Assembly: GCA_009377645.1 (NCBI GenBank)
Contig: WHTQ01000010.1
Coordinates: forward strand, 24,276-88,275
Reading direction: 5' to 3'
DNA length: 64,000 nucleotides
From: Micromonosporaceae bacterium
GTDB lineage: Bacteria; Actinomycetota; Actinomycetes; Mycobacteriales; Micromonosporaceae
The notes under the pieces are model-generated. The model was not told the DNA's origin, did not search any database, and saw only the letters and a program-made list of their open reading frames with translations. Both the position numbers and the translations under genes were made by a program. Of the stretch, positions 55,764 through 63,784 are shown piece by piece (position 1 is the first letter of the stretch; every line of letters starts with the position of its first letter).

Positions 55764-57734
55764 ATGGCGCTGAGCGCGCCGCCCGTGGAGTGGACCCCGC
55801 CCGAGGACGTCCGGCAGGTCACCCGGATCGGGGACTATCTGGGCTGGCTGGCCCGGGAGCGGGGGCTGAGCTTTCCGGACTACCCGGCGCTGTGGGAGTG
55901 GTCGGTCACCGACCTGGCCGGGTTCTGGTCGTCGATCTGGGACTACTTCGACGTGGGCACCGGGACCGGCCCGGGCATGGTGCTGGCCGGGGGGGAGCTG
56001 CCGGGCACCCGCTGGTTCCCGCAGGCCAGGCTCAACTACGCCGAACAGGTGCTGCGCGCACCCGGGCTGGCGGCCGACGCGCCGGTGGTGCTGAGCTGGT
56101 CGCAGACCCGGGCGCCGGTCACGGTCACGGTCGCCGAGCTGCGCGAGCAGGTGCGGCGAGTGGCGGCCGGGCTGCGCCGGCTCGGCGTGTCGCCGGGGGA
56201 CCGGGTCGCCGCGTACGCCCCGAACCTCCCCGAGACGTTCGTGCTGATGCTGGCCACGGCCAGCCTGGGCGCGGTCTTCTCCTCCTGCGCGCCGGAGTTC
56301 GGCACCCGCAGCGTCACCGACCGGTGGCGGCAGATCGAGCCGGTCGTGCTGGTCGCCGTGGACGGCTACCGGTACGGGGACAAGCGGATCGACCGGCGCG
56401 CCGAGGTGGCCGCGATCCGGGCGGCGCTGCCGTCGCTGCGGCACGCGGTCGCCCTGCCCTACCTGGATCCGGCCGCCGGGTTCCCAGACGCGATCCGCTG
56501 GGACGAGCTGGCCGCATCGACCGGCGAGCCGCTGCGGTTCGCGCCGGTGCCGTTCGACCATCCGCTGTATGTGCTCTATTCGTCCGGCACCACCGGGCTG
56601 CCGAAGCCGATCGTGCACGGGCACGGCGGGATCCTGCTGGAGCACCTGAAGATGCTGGCGCTGCACCACGACCTGGGCCCCGGCGACCGGTTCTTCTGGT
56701 TCACCACCACCGGCTGGATGATGTGGAACTTCCTGGTCTCGGCGCCGGCGGTGGGGGCGGCGGTGGTGATGTTCGACGGGAACCCGGCCCACCCCGACCT
56801 GGGCGCGCTGTGGCGGCTGGCGGAACAGTCGGGCATGACGTTCTTCGGGACCTCGGCGCCGTACCTGATGGCCTGCCGGAGGGCCGGCCTGGTCCCGCGG
56901 GAGCTGGCCGACACCTCCCGGCTGCGCGGCCTCGGCTCCACCGGCGCCCCGCTGCCGGGTGAGGGCTTCGACTGGGTGTACGAGAGCGTGCCGCCGGACC
57001 GGCACCGGCTGCTGCTGCAGTCGCTGTCCGGCGGCACCGACCTGTGCACCGGGTTCGTGGGCGGGGTGCCGCTGCAACCGGTCTGGCGGGGTGAGATCAG
57101 CTGCCGCTGCCTGGGCGCGAAGGTGGAGTCGTACGGCCCGGGCGGGCAGCCGGTGACCGGCGCGCTCGGTGAGCTGGTGATCACCGCCCCGATGCCGTCG
57201 ATGCCGGTCGGGTTCTGGGGCGACGACTCCGGTGAGCGCTACCGGGAGGCGTACTTCGACACCTTCCCCGGAGTCTGGCGACACGGCGACTGGATCACGA
57301 TCACCGAGCGCGGCTCCTGCGTGATCACCGGCCGGTCGGACGCGACTCTGAACCGGGGCGGGGTGCGGCTGGGGACGGCCGAGTTCTACTCGGTGGTGGA
57401 GGACCTGCCGGAGGTGGTGGACTCGCTGGTGGTGCACCTGGCCGAGGACGGCGCCGACGAGCTGCTGCTGTTCGTGGTGCTGGCACCGGGTTGCGAGCTG
57501 GACGAGGCGCTGCGCGGCCGGATCGCCGCCGCGCTGCGGACCGGCCTGTCTCCCCGGCACGTGCCGGACCGGATCGTCCCGGTCGCTGCGGTCCCGCGCA
57601 CGCTCAGCGGCAAGAAGCTGGAGGTGCCGGTCAAGCGGATCCTCACCGGTACGCCGGCCGAGCAGGCGGCCGCCGAGGGCGCCCTGGTCAACCCGGAGTC
57701 GCTGGCCGACTTCGCCGACCTGGCCCGCCGGTAG
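55764..57734 (+). CDS. Acetoacetyl-CoA synthetase
   Basis: The 656-residue ANL-superfamily ligase has LYVLYSSGTTGLPKPIVHGHGG, TTTGWMMWNFLVSAP, GSTGAPLPGEGFDWVYE, SGGTDLCTGFVGG and the C-terminal lysine motif TLSGKKLEVPVKRIL. The GWMMWN and GGTDLCTGFVGG motifs separate it from acetyl-CoA synthetase and fit acetoacetate-CoA ligase (EC 6.2.1.16), which recycles ketone bodies or PHB-derived acetoacetate. ATG 55764 follows CTGGAGCG. A 9-codon frame from GTG 55744 with a -10-like CAAGAT upstream overlaps the start and could couple translation. Confidence 0.93.
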   Translation: MALSAPPVEWTPPEDVRQVTRIGDYLGWLARERGLSFPDYPALWEWSVTDLAGFWSSIWDYFDVGTGTGPGMVLAGGELPGTRWFPQARLNYAEQVLRAPGLAADAPVVLSWSQTRAPVTVTVAELREQVRRVAAGLRRLGVSPGDRVAAYAPNLPETFVLMLATASLGAVFSSCAPEFGTRSVTDRWRQIEPVVLVAVDGYRYGDKRIDRRAEVAAIRAALPSLRHAVALPYLDPAAGFPDAIRWDELAASTGEPLRFAPVPFDHPLYVLYSSGTTGLPKPIVHGHGGILLEHLKMLALHHDLGPGDRFFWFTTTGWMMWNFLVSAPAVGAAVVMFDGNPAHPDLGALWRLAEQSGMTFFGTSAPYLMACRRAGLVPRELADTSRLRGLGSTGAPLPGEGFDWVYESVPPDRHRLLLQSLSGGTDLCTGFVGGVPLQPVWRGEISCRCLGAKVESYGPGGQPVTGALGELVITAPMPSMPVGFWGDDSGERYREAYFDTFPGVWRHGDWITITERGSCVITGRSDATLNRGGVRLGTAEFYSVVEDLPEVVDSLVVHLAEDGADELLLFVVLAPGCELDEALRGRIAAALRTGLSPRHVPDRIVPVAAVPRTLSGKKLEVPVKRILTGTPAEQAAAEGALVNPESLADFADLARR

Positions 57735-57743
57735 CGCGGAGGT

Positions 57744-58328
57744 TCAGTCGAGCTCGCCGAGCAGCCCGTCCACGTCGATGTCGAGCCAGGGCAACGCCGG
57801 GTCGGCCAGGTCGGTGCCGCGACCGAACCGGAAGGCGGGCTGGTACGCGCCGTCGACCAGCCGATGGGTGTGGATCTCCAGGGCCGGATCCACCTCCACC
57901 CGCCAGTAGTGCGGGATGCCGTTGCGGGCGTACTGCACCGGCTTCTCGTACCGGTCGGCGGTCTGCGAGCCGGGGCTCACGATCTCCACCGCGATCAGCA
58001 CGTCGCACGGCACGGAGTTGGCGCTTGTCCCTCCCGTCCCAGCCGGCCTTGGCCGGTAGACCAGCACGTCCGGAATGTACGCCGTCGGCGGGATGACCTG
58101 GAAGATCACCGACAGCTCCCATGACACCCGCAGGTCCTTGGGCCGCTGTTCGGTGAGCCGCCAGGTGAGGTACTTCTGCACCTCGCGGTGCAGTTCCGAG
58201 GGGGTGGCCATCGGTCGCAGGATCCCATCGACGATCTCACACCGCGTGTCCTCCGGCAGCGCGAGAAACTCCGCCAGCGTCAAGGACGCGTGGAGGACCT
58301 CGCTGGCGGGACGGTCGAGCAGGAGCAT
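57744..58328 (-). CDS. Uma2-family putative nuclease (DUF820)
   Basis: The 194-residue protein has the PD-(D/E)XK-type Uma2 fold: ALPEDTRCEIVDGIL at the start, TAYIPDVLVYRP, a core strand LIAVEIVSPGSQTADRYEKPVQYARNGIPHYWRV, and a C-terminal DIDVDGLLGELD. Uma2 proteins are abundant in actinobacteria and cyanobacteria; the role is unknown, possibly transposon- or defence-related. A fossil of a second copy lies 73 nt upstream on the opposite strand. Confidence 0.88.
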   Translation of the reverse strand: MLLLDRPASEVLHASLTLAEFLALPEDTRCEIVDGILRPMATPSELHREVQKYLTWRLTEQRPKDLRVSWELSVIFQVIPPTAYIPDVLVYRPRPAGTGGTSANSVPCDVLIAVEIVSPGSQTADRYEKPVQYARNGIPHYWRVEVDPALEIHTHRLVDGAYQPAFRFGRGTDLADPALPWLDIDVDGLLGELD

Positions 58329-58400
58329 CGCGGCCTTTCAGTCAGGTGGTGCCAATGACCAGCCTACGCTGGCGGTGGCGACGCAGGAAGGGAGCCGGGC

Positions 58401-58466
58401 GTGCTACTGCTGGAGCGACCTACCGGACGGGTCGAGGTGAACGACCTGCTCGGGGACTACGCCTGA
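58401..58466 (+). pseudogene. Uma2 gene fossil: first and last codons joined
   Basis: A 21-codon frame from GTG 58401 reads VLLLERPTGRVEVNDLLGDYA. The first half matches the intact neighbour's start MLLLDRPASEVL, and the end matches its end VDGLLGELD. The roughly 170 residues between are absent. This looks like a Uma2 gene with a large in-frame deletion. GAAGGGAG precedes the start. It runs opposite to the intact Uma2 gene. Confidence 0.65.
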
Positions 58467-58547
58467 CCGGATCGCAACCGGGCTGTGACCGACCCGGGTC
58501 GTCGGGACGCGGCCGGTTGGTTAACGTGGGAAGTCACGCGGCTTGCG

Positions 58548-58553
58548 TAGGAT
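58548..58553 (+). promoter_or_regulatory. -10-like hexamer for the small-protein/methyltransferase operon
   Basis: TAGGAT lies 57 nt before the ATG of the 58-residue membrane protein gene, whose ribosome site is GAGGGGTG. The preceding 58467-58547 shows no gene. Confidence 0.35.
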
Positions 58554-58610
58554 GGCGGGCTGGGCCACCTGTCGGCCTGCCCAGCCGAGACAGAGGGGTG
58601 TTGACCGTCG

Positions 58611-58787
58611 ATGAACCTTGCTTACCTTGACCCGGGAACCGGCGGCATGCTCGCCTCGGCGGTGGTCGCTGGGTTCGCGGGCACCGTGGTCGCGGTCAAG
58701 CTGTGGTGGCGGCGGGTGCTCGGGAAGTTCCGCCGCCAGCAGCCCTCCGACGCGGAGACGGTGGCCGGCTCCGACCAGAATGGCTGA
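58611..58787 (+). CDS. 58-residue YLDPGTG small membrane protein
   Basis: The frame ATG 58611 to TGA 58787 reads MNLAYLDPGTGGMLASAVVAGF, one membrane segment of about 22 residues (SAVVAGFAGTVVAVKLWW), then a basic tail (RRVLGKFRRQQPSD). The N-terminal YLDPGTG motif recurs in small membrane proteins of several phyla next to phosphatase- or sulfatase-like and methyltransferase genes, as here. It overlaps the start of the methyltransferase gene. The function is unknown. Too short for ordinary length filters. Confidence 0.8.
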   Translation: MNLAYLDPGTGGMLASAVVAGFAGTVVAVKLWWRRVLGKFRRQQPSDAETVAGSDQNG

Positions 58788-60204
58788 GCCCCTCCCGATC
58801 ATGACGGAGGGGGTTCACGTCACCAGTCCGGACCCGGGGTCGTTTCGGGACCCGACCAACCAGGTCTTCCACGTCGCCGGTGAGGTGCGCCGGGGGCTAC
58901 GCGGCGCGGCGGTCGACGACTGGCAGGCGCTGGCGGCCACCGGGTTCTTCGGCCGGCTGGTCGAGGCCGGCAAGATCTGCGCCACCGAGCCGGTCCAGCG
59001 CGGCGAACCCGGCTGGGAGCTGACCCTGCGGCACGCGAAGATCCCGTTCGTCTCGTACCCGTACGAGTGGACCTTCTCGATGCTGCGGGACGCGGCGCTG
59101 CTGCACCTGGAGGTGCTGGCGGCGGCGCTGGCCGAGCGCATGACCACTAAGGACGGTTCCGCCTACAACCTGCAGTGGCGCGGCACCGCGCCGGTCTTCA
59201 TCGACGTGGGCTCGTTCGAGCGGGTGCGCGAGGGTGAGCCGTGGGCCGGCTACCGGCAGTTCTGCCAGACCCTGCTCTACCCGCTGCTGCTCACCGCCCA
59301 CCTGGGGGTGGCGTTCCAGCCGTGGCTGCGCTCGCAGATCGACGGGATCGAGTCCGGGCAGCTGCGGCGGCTGCTGCACGGCCGGGCGATGTGGAAGGCC
59401 GGGGTGCTCAAGCACGTCCGGCTGCAGGACGCGATGCAGGCCCGGCTGGCCGCCACCAGCGCCCGGCAGATGTCGGCCGAGCTGAAGTCGGCCGGGTTCT
59501 CCACCGAGCTGGTGGTGGCGACCGTCCGGGGGCTGGCCAAGCTGGTGCGCCGGCTGGACTGGCAGCCGCCGGCCAGCCACTGGGAGGGTTACCGGGAGAC
59601 CTGCAGCTACTCCGATGCCGACCGGGAGGCCAAGCTGGCCTTCGTCGACGCGGCGCTGTCCGGTGCCGGGCAGCAGGACCTGGTGCTTGACCTGGGCACC
59701 AACGACGGCGCGTACGCGCGGGTGGCGGCCCGGCACGCCCGGCAGGTGGTGGCGGTGGAGAGCGACCACGCGGTGACCGACGCGCTCTACCGGCGACTGC
59801 GCGACGAGGGCGAGCGGCGGGTGCTGCCGCTGGTGATGGACCTGGCCGACCCGTCGCCGGGGGGCGGCTGGCGGTCGATCGAGCGGGCACCGTTCGTCGG
59901 TCGCGCGAGGGCGGGCACGGTGCTGGCGCTGGCGCTGGTCCACCATCTGGCGATCGGGCGCAACGTGCCGCTGCCGCAGGTGGTCGACCTGCTGGCCGCG
60001 CTCGGTCGCGGCGTGGTGGTGGAGTTCGTCGACCCGGCCGACCCGATGGCCCGGCGGCTGCTGGCGAACAAGCCGGCCGGCCTGTTCGGCGACTACCACC
60101 GGGACGGGTTCGAGCGGGTGCTCGCCGAGCGGTTCACGATCGTGCGCCGCCAGGAGCTGCCCTCCGGGACCCGCACGCTGTACGCGGGGGTGCCGCGTGA
60201 CTGA
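58780..60204 (+). CDS. Class I SAM-dependent methyltransferase, NoeA-like
   Basis: The 474-residue protein has a 250-residue N-terminal region with DGSAYNLQWRGTAPVFIDVGSFE and WAGYRQFCQTLLYPLL, typical of NoeA-like nodulation or polysaccharide methyltransferases. A Rossmann methyltransferase core follows, with LVLDLGTNDGAYARVAARH (motif I) and VVAVESDHAVTDALY. The start is taken at ATG 58780, overlapping the previous stop; ATG 58801 is an alternative. It overlaps the downstream gene by 8 nt. It probably methylates a surface glycan or lipid carrier product; the target is unknown. Confidence 0.8.
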   Translation: MAEPLPIMTEGVHVTSPDPGSFRDPTNQVFHVAGEVRRGLRGAAVDDWQALAATGFFGRLVEAGKICATEPVQRGEPGWELTLRHAKIPFVSYPYEWTFSMLRDAALLHLEVLAAALAERMTTKDGSAYNLQWRGTAPVFIDVGSFERVREGEPWAGYRQFCQTLLYPLLLTAHLGVAFQPWLRSQIDGIESGQLRRLLHGRAMWKAGVLKHVRLQDAMQARLAATSARQMSAELKSAGFSTELVVATVRGLAKLVRRLDWQPPASHWEGYRETCSYSDADREAKLAFVDAALSGAGQQDLVLDLGTNDGAYARVAARHARQVVAVESDHAVTDALYRRLRDEGERRVLPLVMDLADPSPGGGWRSIERAPFVGRARAGTVLALALVHHLAIGRNVPLPQVVDLLAALGRGVVVEFVDPADPMARRLLANKPAGLFGDYHRDGFERVLAERFTIVRRQELPSGTRTLYAGVPRD

Positions 60205-62335
60205 CCAGCCCGCGCCGGCGCTCCGCGGCCGGTGGCGCCGGCACGCGCGCCCGGAGCTGTGGCGGTTCCTGGAGCTGTTCGCGCTGTGCGGGTTCGTGGT
60301 GGTGCAGCCGCTGCTGGAGGTGATCGGCGGCAGCCCGGACTTCTTCATCTTCCACGGGGTGAACGGCGGCCAGGTGGTCATGCTGGTCGCGCTCTTCGTG
60401 CTGGTCCCGCCGGTGGTGCTGTGGGGGGTCGGGGCGCTGTCCGGGCTGGCCGGACCGCGGGTCCGCCGGGTGGTTCACCTGGCGGCCGTCAGCGGCCTGT
60501 TCGGGTTGTTCGCGATCGAGGTCGGGAAGAATCTCACCCCGGTGCGCGGGGGGCTGCTGGTGGCGCTGGCGGTGGCGGTCACCGCGGTGATCGTGGTCGG
60601 GTACGTGCAGCTGGACGCCGCCCGGCAGCTGCTGCGGTTCGCGGCGGTCGGGCCACTGGTGTTCGTGCTGCTGTTCGCGTTCGTGTCGCCGGCCTCGGCG
60701 GTGGTGCTCGCCGACGACCGGCCCAGCCGCGGTGGGGTGCCGGACGTGACCGGGCCGCATCCGCCGATCGTCATGATCATCCTGGACGAGCTGGCGATGC
60801 TGTCGTTGCTGGACGAGACCGGTGGCGTCGACGCCGAGCGGTTCCCGAACTTCGCCCGGCTGGCCGGGGACTCCACCTGGTACCGGAACGCCACCGCCGC
60901 CGCCGGTTGGACGCCGTACGCGATCCCGGCGATGCTCAGTGGCCGGTGGCCGTCCGAGGAGCTGGCGCCGCACCACGCGTCGTACCCGGACAATCTGTTC
61001 ACGCTGCTCGGCGAGGTCTACCAGATCTCGGCCAGCGAGAGCATCACCGAGCTGTGCCCACCGTGGTACTGCGGCGACCGGCCGGAATGGTCGCGCGGGG
61101 GGCTGCCGGTGGCGCTGGCCGAGAGCACCAGCCTGCTGGGTGAGATCGTCTCCCCGGTGGACCCGGTCCGGAACCCGTACGACGACTACGCCGAGCCGAC
61201 CGTGCAGGAGCGGCTCGGGGCGATGGCCGCGGCCCGAGCGAACCGGCCGGACTTCCGGTTCGCGGAGGGGCTGACCCAGAGCCAGCCGGTCCGGTTCCAG
61301 GACTTCATGGCCGACCTGTACGGCGATCCGGCGGCCGAGCCGTCGCCGCCCGGGACCGCGCCCGCCGCTCCGGGCGGAGCGGGGGCGGAGGCCACCGCCG
61401 CGGGTCCGGAGCTGGACTTCCTGCACCTGCTGCTGCCGCACACGCCGTGGAGCTATCTGCCGGACGGGATGCGCTACCACAACGCACGGGGGTTGTCGGT
61501 CGACGGCCCGTGGTGGGGCCGGCTGGCGCTGCAGCGCTATCTGCTGCAGCTGCAGTACACCGACGGGCTGCTCGGCGAGACCCTGGATGCGCTGCAGGCG
61601 ACCGGGCGCTACGACGAGTCGCTGATGGTGCTCACCGCTGACCACGGGGTGAGCCTGACCCCGGGCGGTGCCGGCAGCCGGGAGCTCGGGCCGACCGACC
61701 CGGGCATCGTGGAGCTGGCGTGGGTGCCGCTGTTCATCAAGGAGCCCGACCAAACTGAGCCGGTGGTCCAGGACGGCAACTGGCAGCACGTCGACCTGCT
61801 GCCCACGATCGCCGACTACGCGGGGGTACGGGTGCCGTGGCGGGTCGACGGCATCTCCTGGCGGCGGGAGCAGCGCACCACCCCCGAGAAGACCTACTAC
61901 CCGTACGTGGACCAGCCGGGGACCCTGGACGGGCCGGCCGGGCTGGCCCGGATCCTGGCCGACCCGACCGCGATCCCGCCGGTGCCGCCGGCGCCGCTGC
62001 CGGAGCTGGTGGGCACCGCGGTCGGCGACCATCCGGTGCTCGACGGCGATGGGCGGGCGGAGGTCGAGAACGCCGACCAGTTCGAGGATGTGGACCTGGA
62101 CAGCGGGATCGTGCCGGCGCTGGTGCACGGGACGGTGCCGGACCGGGTGCCGGAGGGGACCCCGCTGGCGATCGCGGTCAACGGGCGGATCGGCGCGGTG
62201 GTGCCGGTGGTCGCCGGCGACGAGGGGGAGCGCCAGTTCGCGGGTCTGGTCGAGGACACCGACCGGTTCGTGGCCGGCGAGAACCAGCTGGAGCTGTTCC
62301 TGGTCCCGGACGGGTCCACCCTGCACCGGCTCTGA
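60197..62335 (+). CDS. Membrane-anchored alkaline-phosphatase-superfamily (sulfatase-like) enzyme
   Basis: The 712-residue protein has about five N-terminal transmembrane segments (first 170 residues) and a large extracytoplasmic domain with the fold of sulfatases and phospho-form transferases: IVMIILDELAML (metal-binding Asp), AAGWTPYAIPAMLSG (nucleophile region with Thr where true sulfatases have Cys/Ser-x-Pro-x-Arg), SLMVLTADHGVSLTPGG (metal His/Asp). The Thr nucleophile points to a phosphate- or phosphoethanolamine-type transferase or phosphatase, not a formylglycine sulfatase. The GTG start overlaps the methyltransferase. Together with the YLDPGTG protein it forms a three-gene module. 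Confidence 0.8.
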   Translation: MTDQPAPALRGRWRRHARPELWRFLELFALCGFVVVQPLLEVIGGSPDFFIFHGVNGGQVVMLVALFVLVPPVVLWGVGALSGLAGPRVRRVVHLAAVSGLFGLFAIEVGKNLTPVRGGLLVALAVAVTAVIVVGYVQLDAARQLLRFAAVGPLVFVLLFAFVSPASAVVLADDRPSRGGVPDVTGPHPPIVMIILDELAMLSLLDETGGVDAERFPNFARLAGDSTWYRNATAAAGWTPYAIPAMLSGRWPSEELAPHHASYPDNLFTLLGEVYQISASESITELCPPWYCGDRPEWSRGGLPVALAESTSLLGEIVSPVDPVRNPYDDYAEPTVQERLGAMAAARANRPDFRFAEGLTQSQPVRFQDFMADLYGDPAAEPSPPGTAPAAPGGAGAEATAAGPELDFLHLLLPHTPWSYLPDGMRYHNARGLSVDGPWWGRLALQRYLLQLQYTDGLLGETLDALQATGRYDESLMVLTADHGVSLTPGGAGSRELGPTDPGIVELAWVPLFIKEPDQTEPVVQDGNWQHVDLLPTIADYAGVRVPWRVDGISWRREQRTTPEKTYYPYVDQPGTLDGPAGLARILADPTAIPPVPPAPLPELVGTAVGDHPVLDGDGRAEVENADQFEDVDLDSGIVPALVHGTVPDRVPEGTPLAIAVNGRIGAVVPVVAGDEGERQFAGLVEDTDRFVAGENQLELFLVPDGSTLHRL

Positions 62336-62379
62336 GCCTGACCGCACCAGGTAGCCTGCCGATCGGGCAGAATGGCTGT

Positions 62380-62434
62380 GTGACCGTGGAGAGCTCAAGG
62401 CGCTGCGCCCGGAGATCGCCAGGCTGTGCGCTAG
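62380..62434 (+). pseudogene. 5' fragment of a gene cut by the IS element
   Basis: GTG 62380 with a CAGAAT hexamer six nucleotides upstream (62368-62373) looks like a leaderless start. Within 50 nt the sequence hits the CTAG of the IS insertion. One frame reads ELKALRPEIARLCA, resembling coding sequence, but it is out of phase with the GTG by one base. The fragment may be a decayed gene broken further by the insertion. Nothing after the second IS could be joined because it leaves the window. Confidence 0.35.
62431..62434. repeat. CTAG target-site duplication, left
   Basis: CTAG directly before the left terminal repeat. It matches the right copy and the YTAR preference of IS701 elements. Confidence 0.8.
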
Positions 62435-63780
62435 TACTACAACAGCGGTTCGTTGTGTATGATACGGGATCATGTCTGATGTGGTCACTGAAACAGATCT
62501 TGAGACGTGGGTGGCGGGCTTGGACTCGTTGTTCGCGCGGGTGGCGGGCCGGTTCGGTCGGGTGGAGCCACGCCGGCAGGCCAGGGCGTATCTGACCGGG
62601 CTGTTGGCGCCGGTGGAGCGTAAGAACGGGTGGCAGTTGGCCGAGGCGGCCGGGGACGCCACTCCGGACCGGATGCAGCGCTTGCTCAACAACGCCTGTT
62701 GGGACCCGGAGGCGGTACGCGATGATCTGCGCTCCTATGTGGGTGAGCACCTCGGGCACCGGGACGGTGTGCTGGTCGTGGACGAGACCGGGTTCGTCAA
62801 GAAGGGCACCCGGTCGGCCGGCGTGCAGCGGCAGTACTCCGGTACCGCCGGGCGGGTGGAGAACTGCCAGCTTGGGGTGTTCCTGGCCTACGCCAGCCCA
62901 CTGGGTCGGGCGCTGATCGACCGGGCGCTGTACCTGCCGAAATCCTGGACCGGCGACCCGCAACGCTGCGCGCAGGCGGGGATACCCGATCAGGTGCAGT
63001 TCGCGACCAAGCCGACGCAGGCCACGGTGATGCTGGCCCGGGCGCTGGACGCCGGCGTCCCCGCCAGCTGGGTGACCGCCGATGAAGCCTACGGGCAGGA
63101 CTCCAAGTTCCGCACCTTCTGCGACCAGCGCCGCATCGGCTACGTAGTAGCCGTACCCCGCAACCAAACCATCGGCCTCGGGAAGGGCACCGCCCGCGCC
63201 GACACCCTCACCACCCAGGCACCCACCGAGGCGTGGAAACGCCTCTCTGCAGGCGATGGCGCGAAAGGTCCACGACTCTACGACTGGGCCCGAGCAACCC
63301 TGCCCGCCACCGATGAGCACCGCAGCCGGTGGCTACTCATCAGACGCAGCATCACCAACCCCGACGAGCTGGCCTTCTACCTGTGCGCCGGCGGGCCCGG
63401 CACCACCCTCGACACCCTCGTGCGCGTCGCCGGCGCCCGCTGGGCCATCGAGGAATGCTTCCAACAGGCCAAGACCGAAACAGGCCTGGACCACTACCAG
63501 ATCCGCCGCTACCAGCCCTGGTACCGGCACATCACCCTCGCCATGCTCGCCCACGCCTTCCTCGCCGTCACCGCCGCCCACGCCCCAAAAGCAGCAGCGA
63601 CCTGGTCCCCCTCAGCCCAGGCGAGATCCGCCGTCTCCTGGGACACCTGATCCACACCCTCACCCGACCGTTCACCCACATCGCAGCCTGGTCCGACCTA
63701 CGCCGCCGATCCCAAGCCCGCGCCAAACACAGCCACTACCAGCGAAGACGCCGATTACACAACAAACCGCTGTTGTAGTA
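62435..63780 (+). mobile_element. IS701-family insertion sequence, 1,346 bp
   Basis: Terminal inverted repeats (TACTACAACAGCGG left, reverse complement right) agree over about 24 nt with a single mismatch in the compared stretch 62435-62458 versus 63757-63780. The 4-bp CTAG target duplications flank it (62431-62434, 63781-63784), fitting the YTAR target of IS701. It contains one transposase gene whose C-terminus needs a -1 frameshift. Confidence 0.92.
62472..63650 (+). CDS. IS701-family transposase, -1 frameshift in the C-terminal part
   Basis: The 392-residue DDE transposase has the catalytic residues in LVVDETGFVKKG, WVTADEAYG and WAIEECFQQAKTETGLDHYQ. The zero frame ends at 63650 after an ill-fitting 20 residues. 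The expected family tail (SSSDLVPLSPGEIRRLLGHL and on to 63778) is in the -1 frame. At the crossover lies C CCA AAA (63584-63590), a perfect XXXYYYZ slippery heptamer in the zero frame. The change may be programmed or a mutation in the short C/A run. Without the tail the enzyme lacks its basic C-terminus. Confidence 0.9.
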   Translation: MSDVVTETDLETWVAGLDSLFARVAGRFGRVEPRRQARAYLTGLLAPVERKNGWQLAEAAGDATPDRMQRLLNNACWDPEAVRDDLRSYVGEHLGHRDGVLVVDETGFVKKGTRSAGVQRQYSGTAGRVENCQLGVFLAYASPLGRALIDRALYLPKSWTGDPQRCAQAGIPDQVQFATKPTQATVMLARALDAGVPASWVTADEAYGQDSKFRTFCDQRRIGYVVAVPRNQTIGLGKGTARADTLTTQAPTEAWKRLSAGDGAKGPRLYDWARATLPATDEHRSRWLLIRRSITNPDELAFYLCAGGPGTTLDTLVRVAGARWAIEECFQQAKTETGLDHYQIRRYQPWYRHITLAMLAHAFLAVTAAHAPKAAATWSPSAQARSAVSWDT

Positions 63781-63784
63781 CTAG
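63781..63784. repeat. CTAG target-site duplication, right, shared by two elements
   Basis: CTAG after the right terminal repeat. The same four bases adjoin the terminal repeat of the second IS701-like element (TACTGCAACGGCACTT). Confidence 0.8.

Noticed and set aside
60197..62335. True arylsulfatase
   Set aside because: The Cys/Ser-x-Pro-x-Arg formylglycine motif is absent; the nucleophile region reads W-T-P-Y-A.
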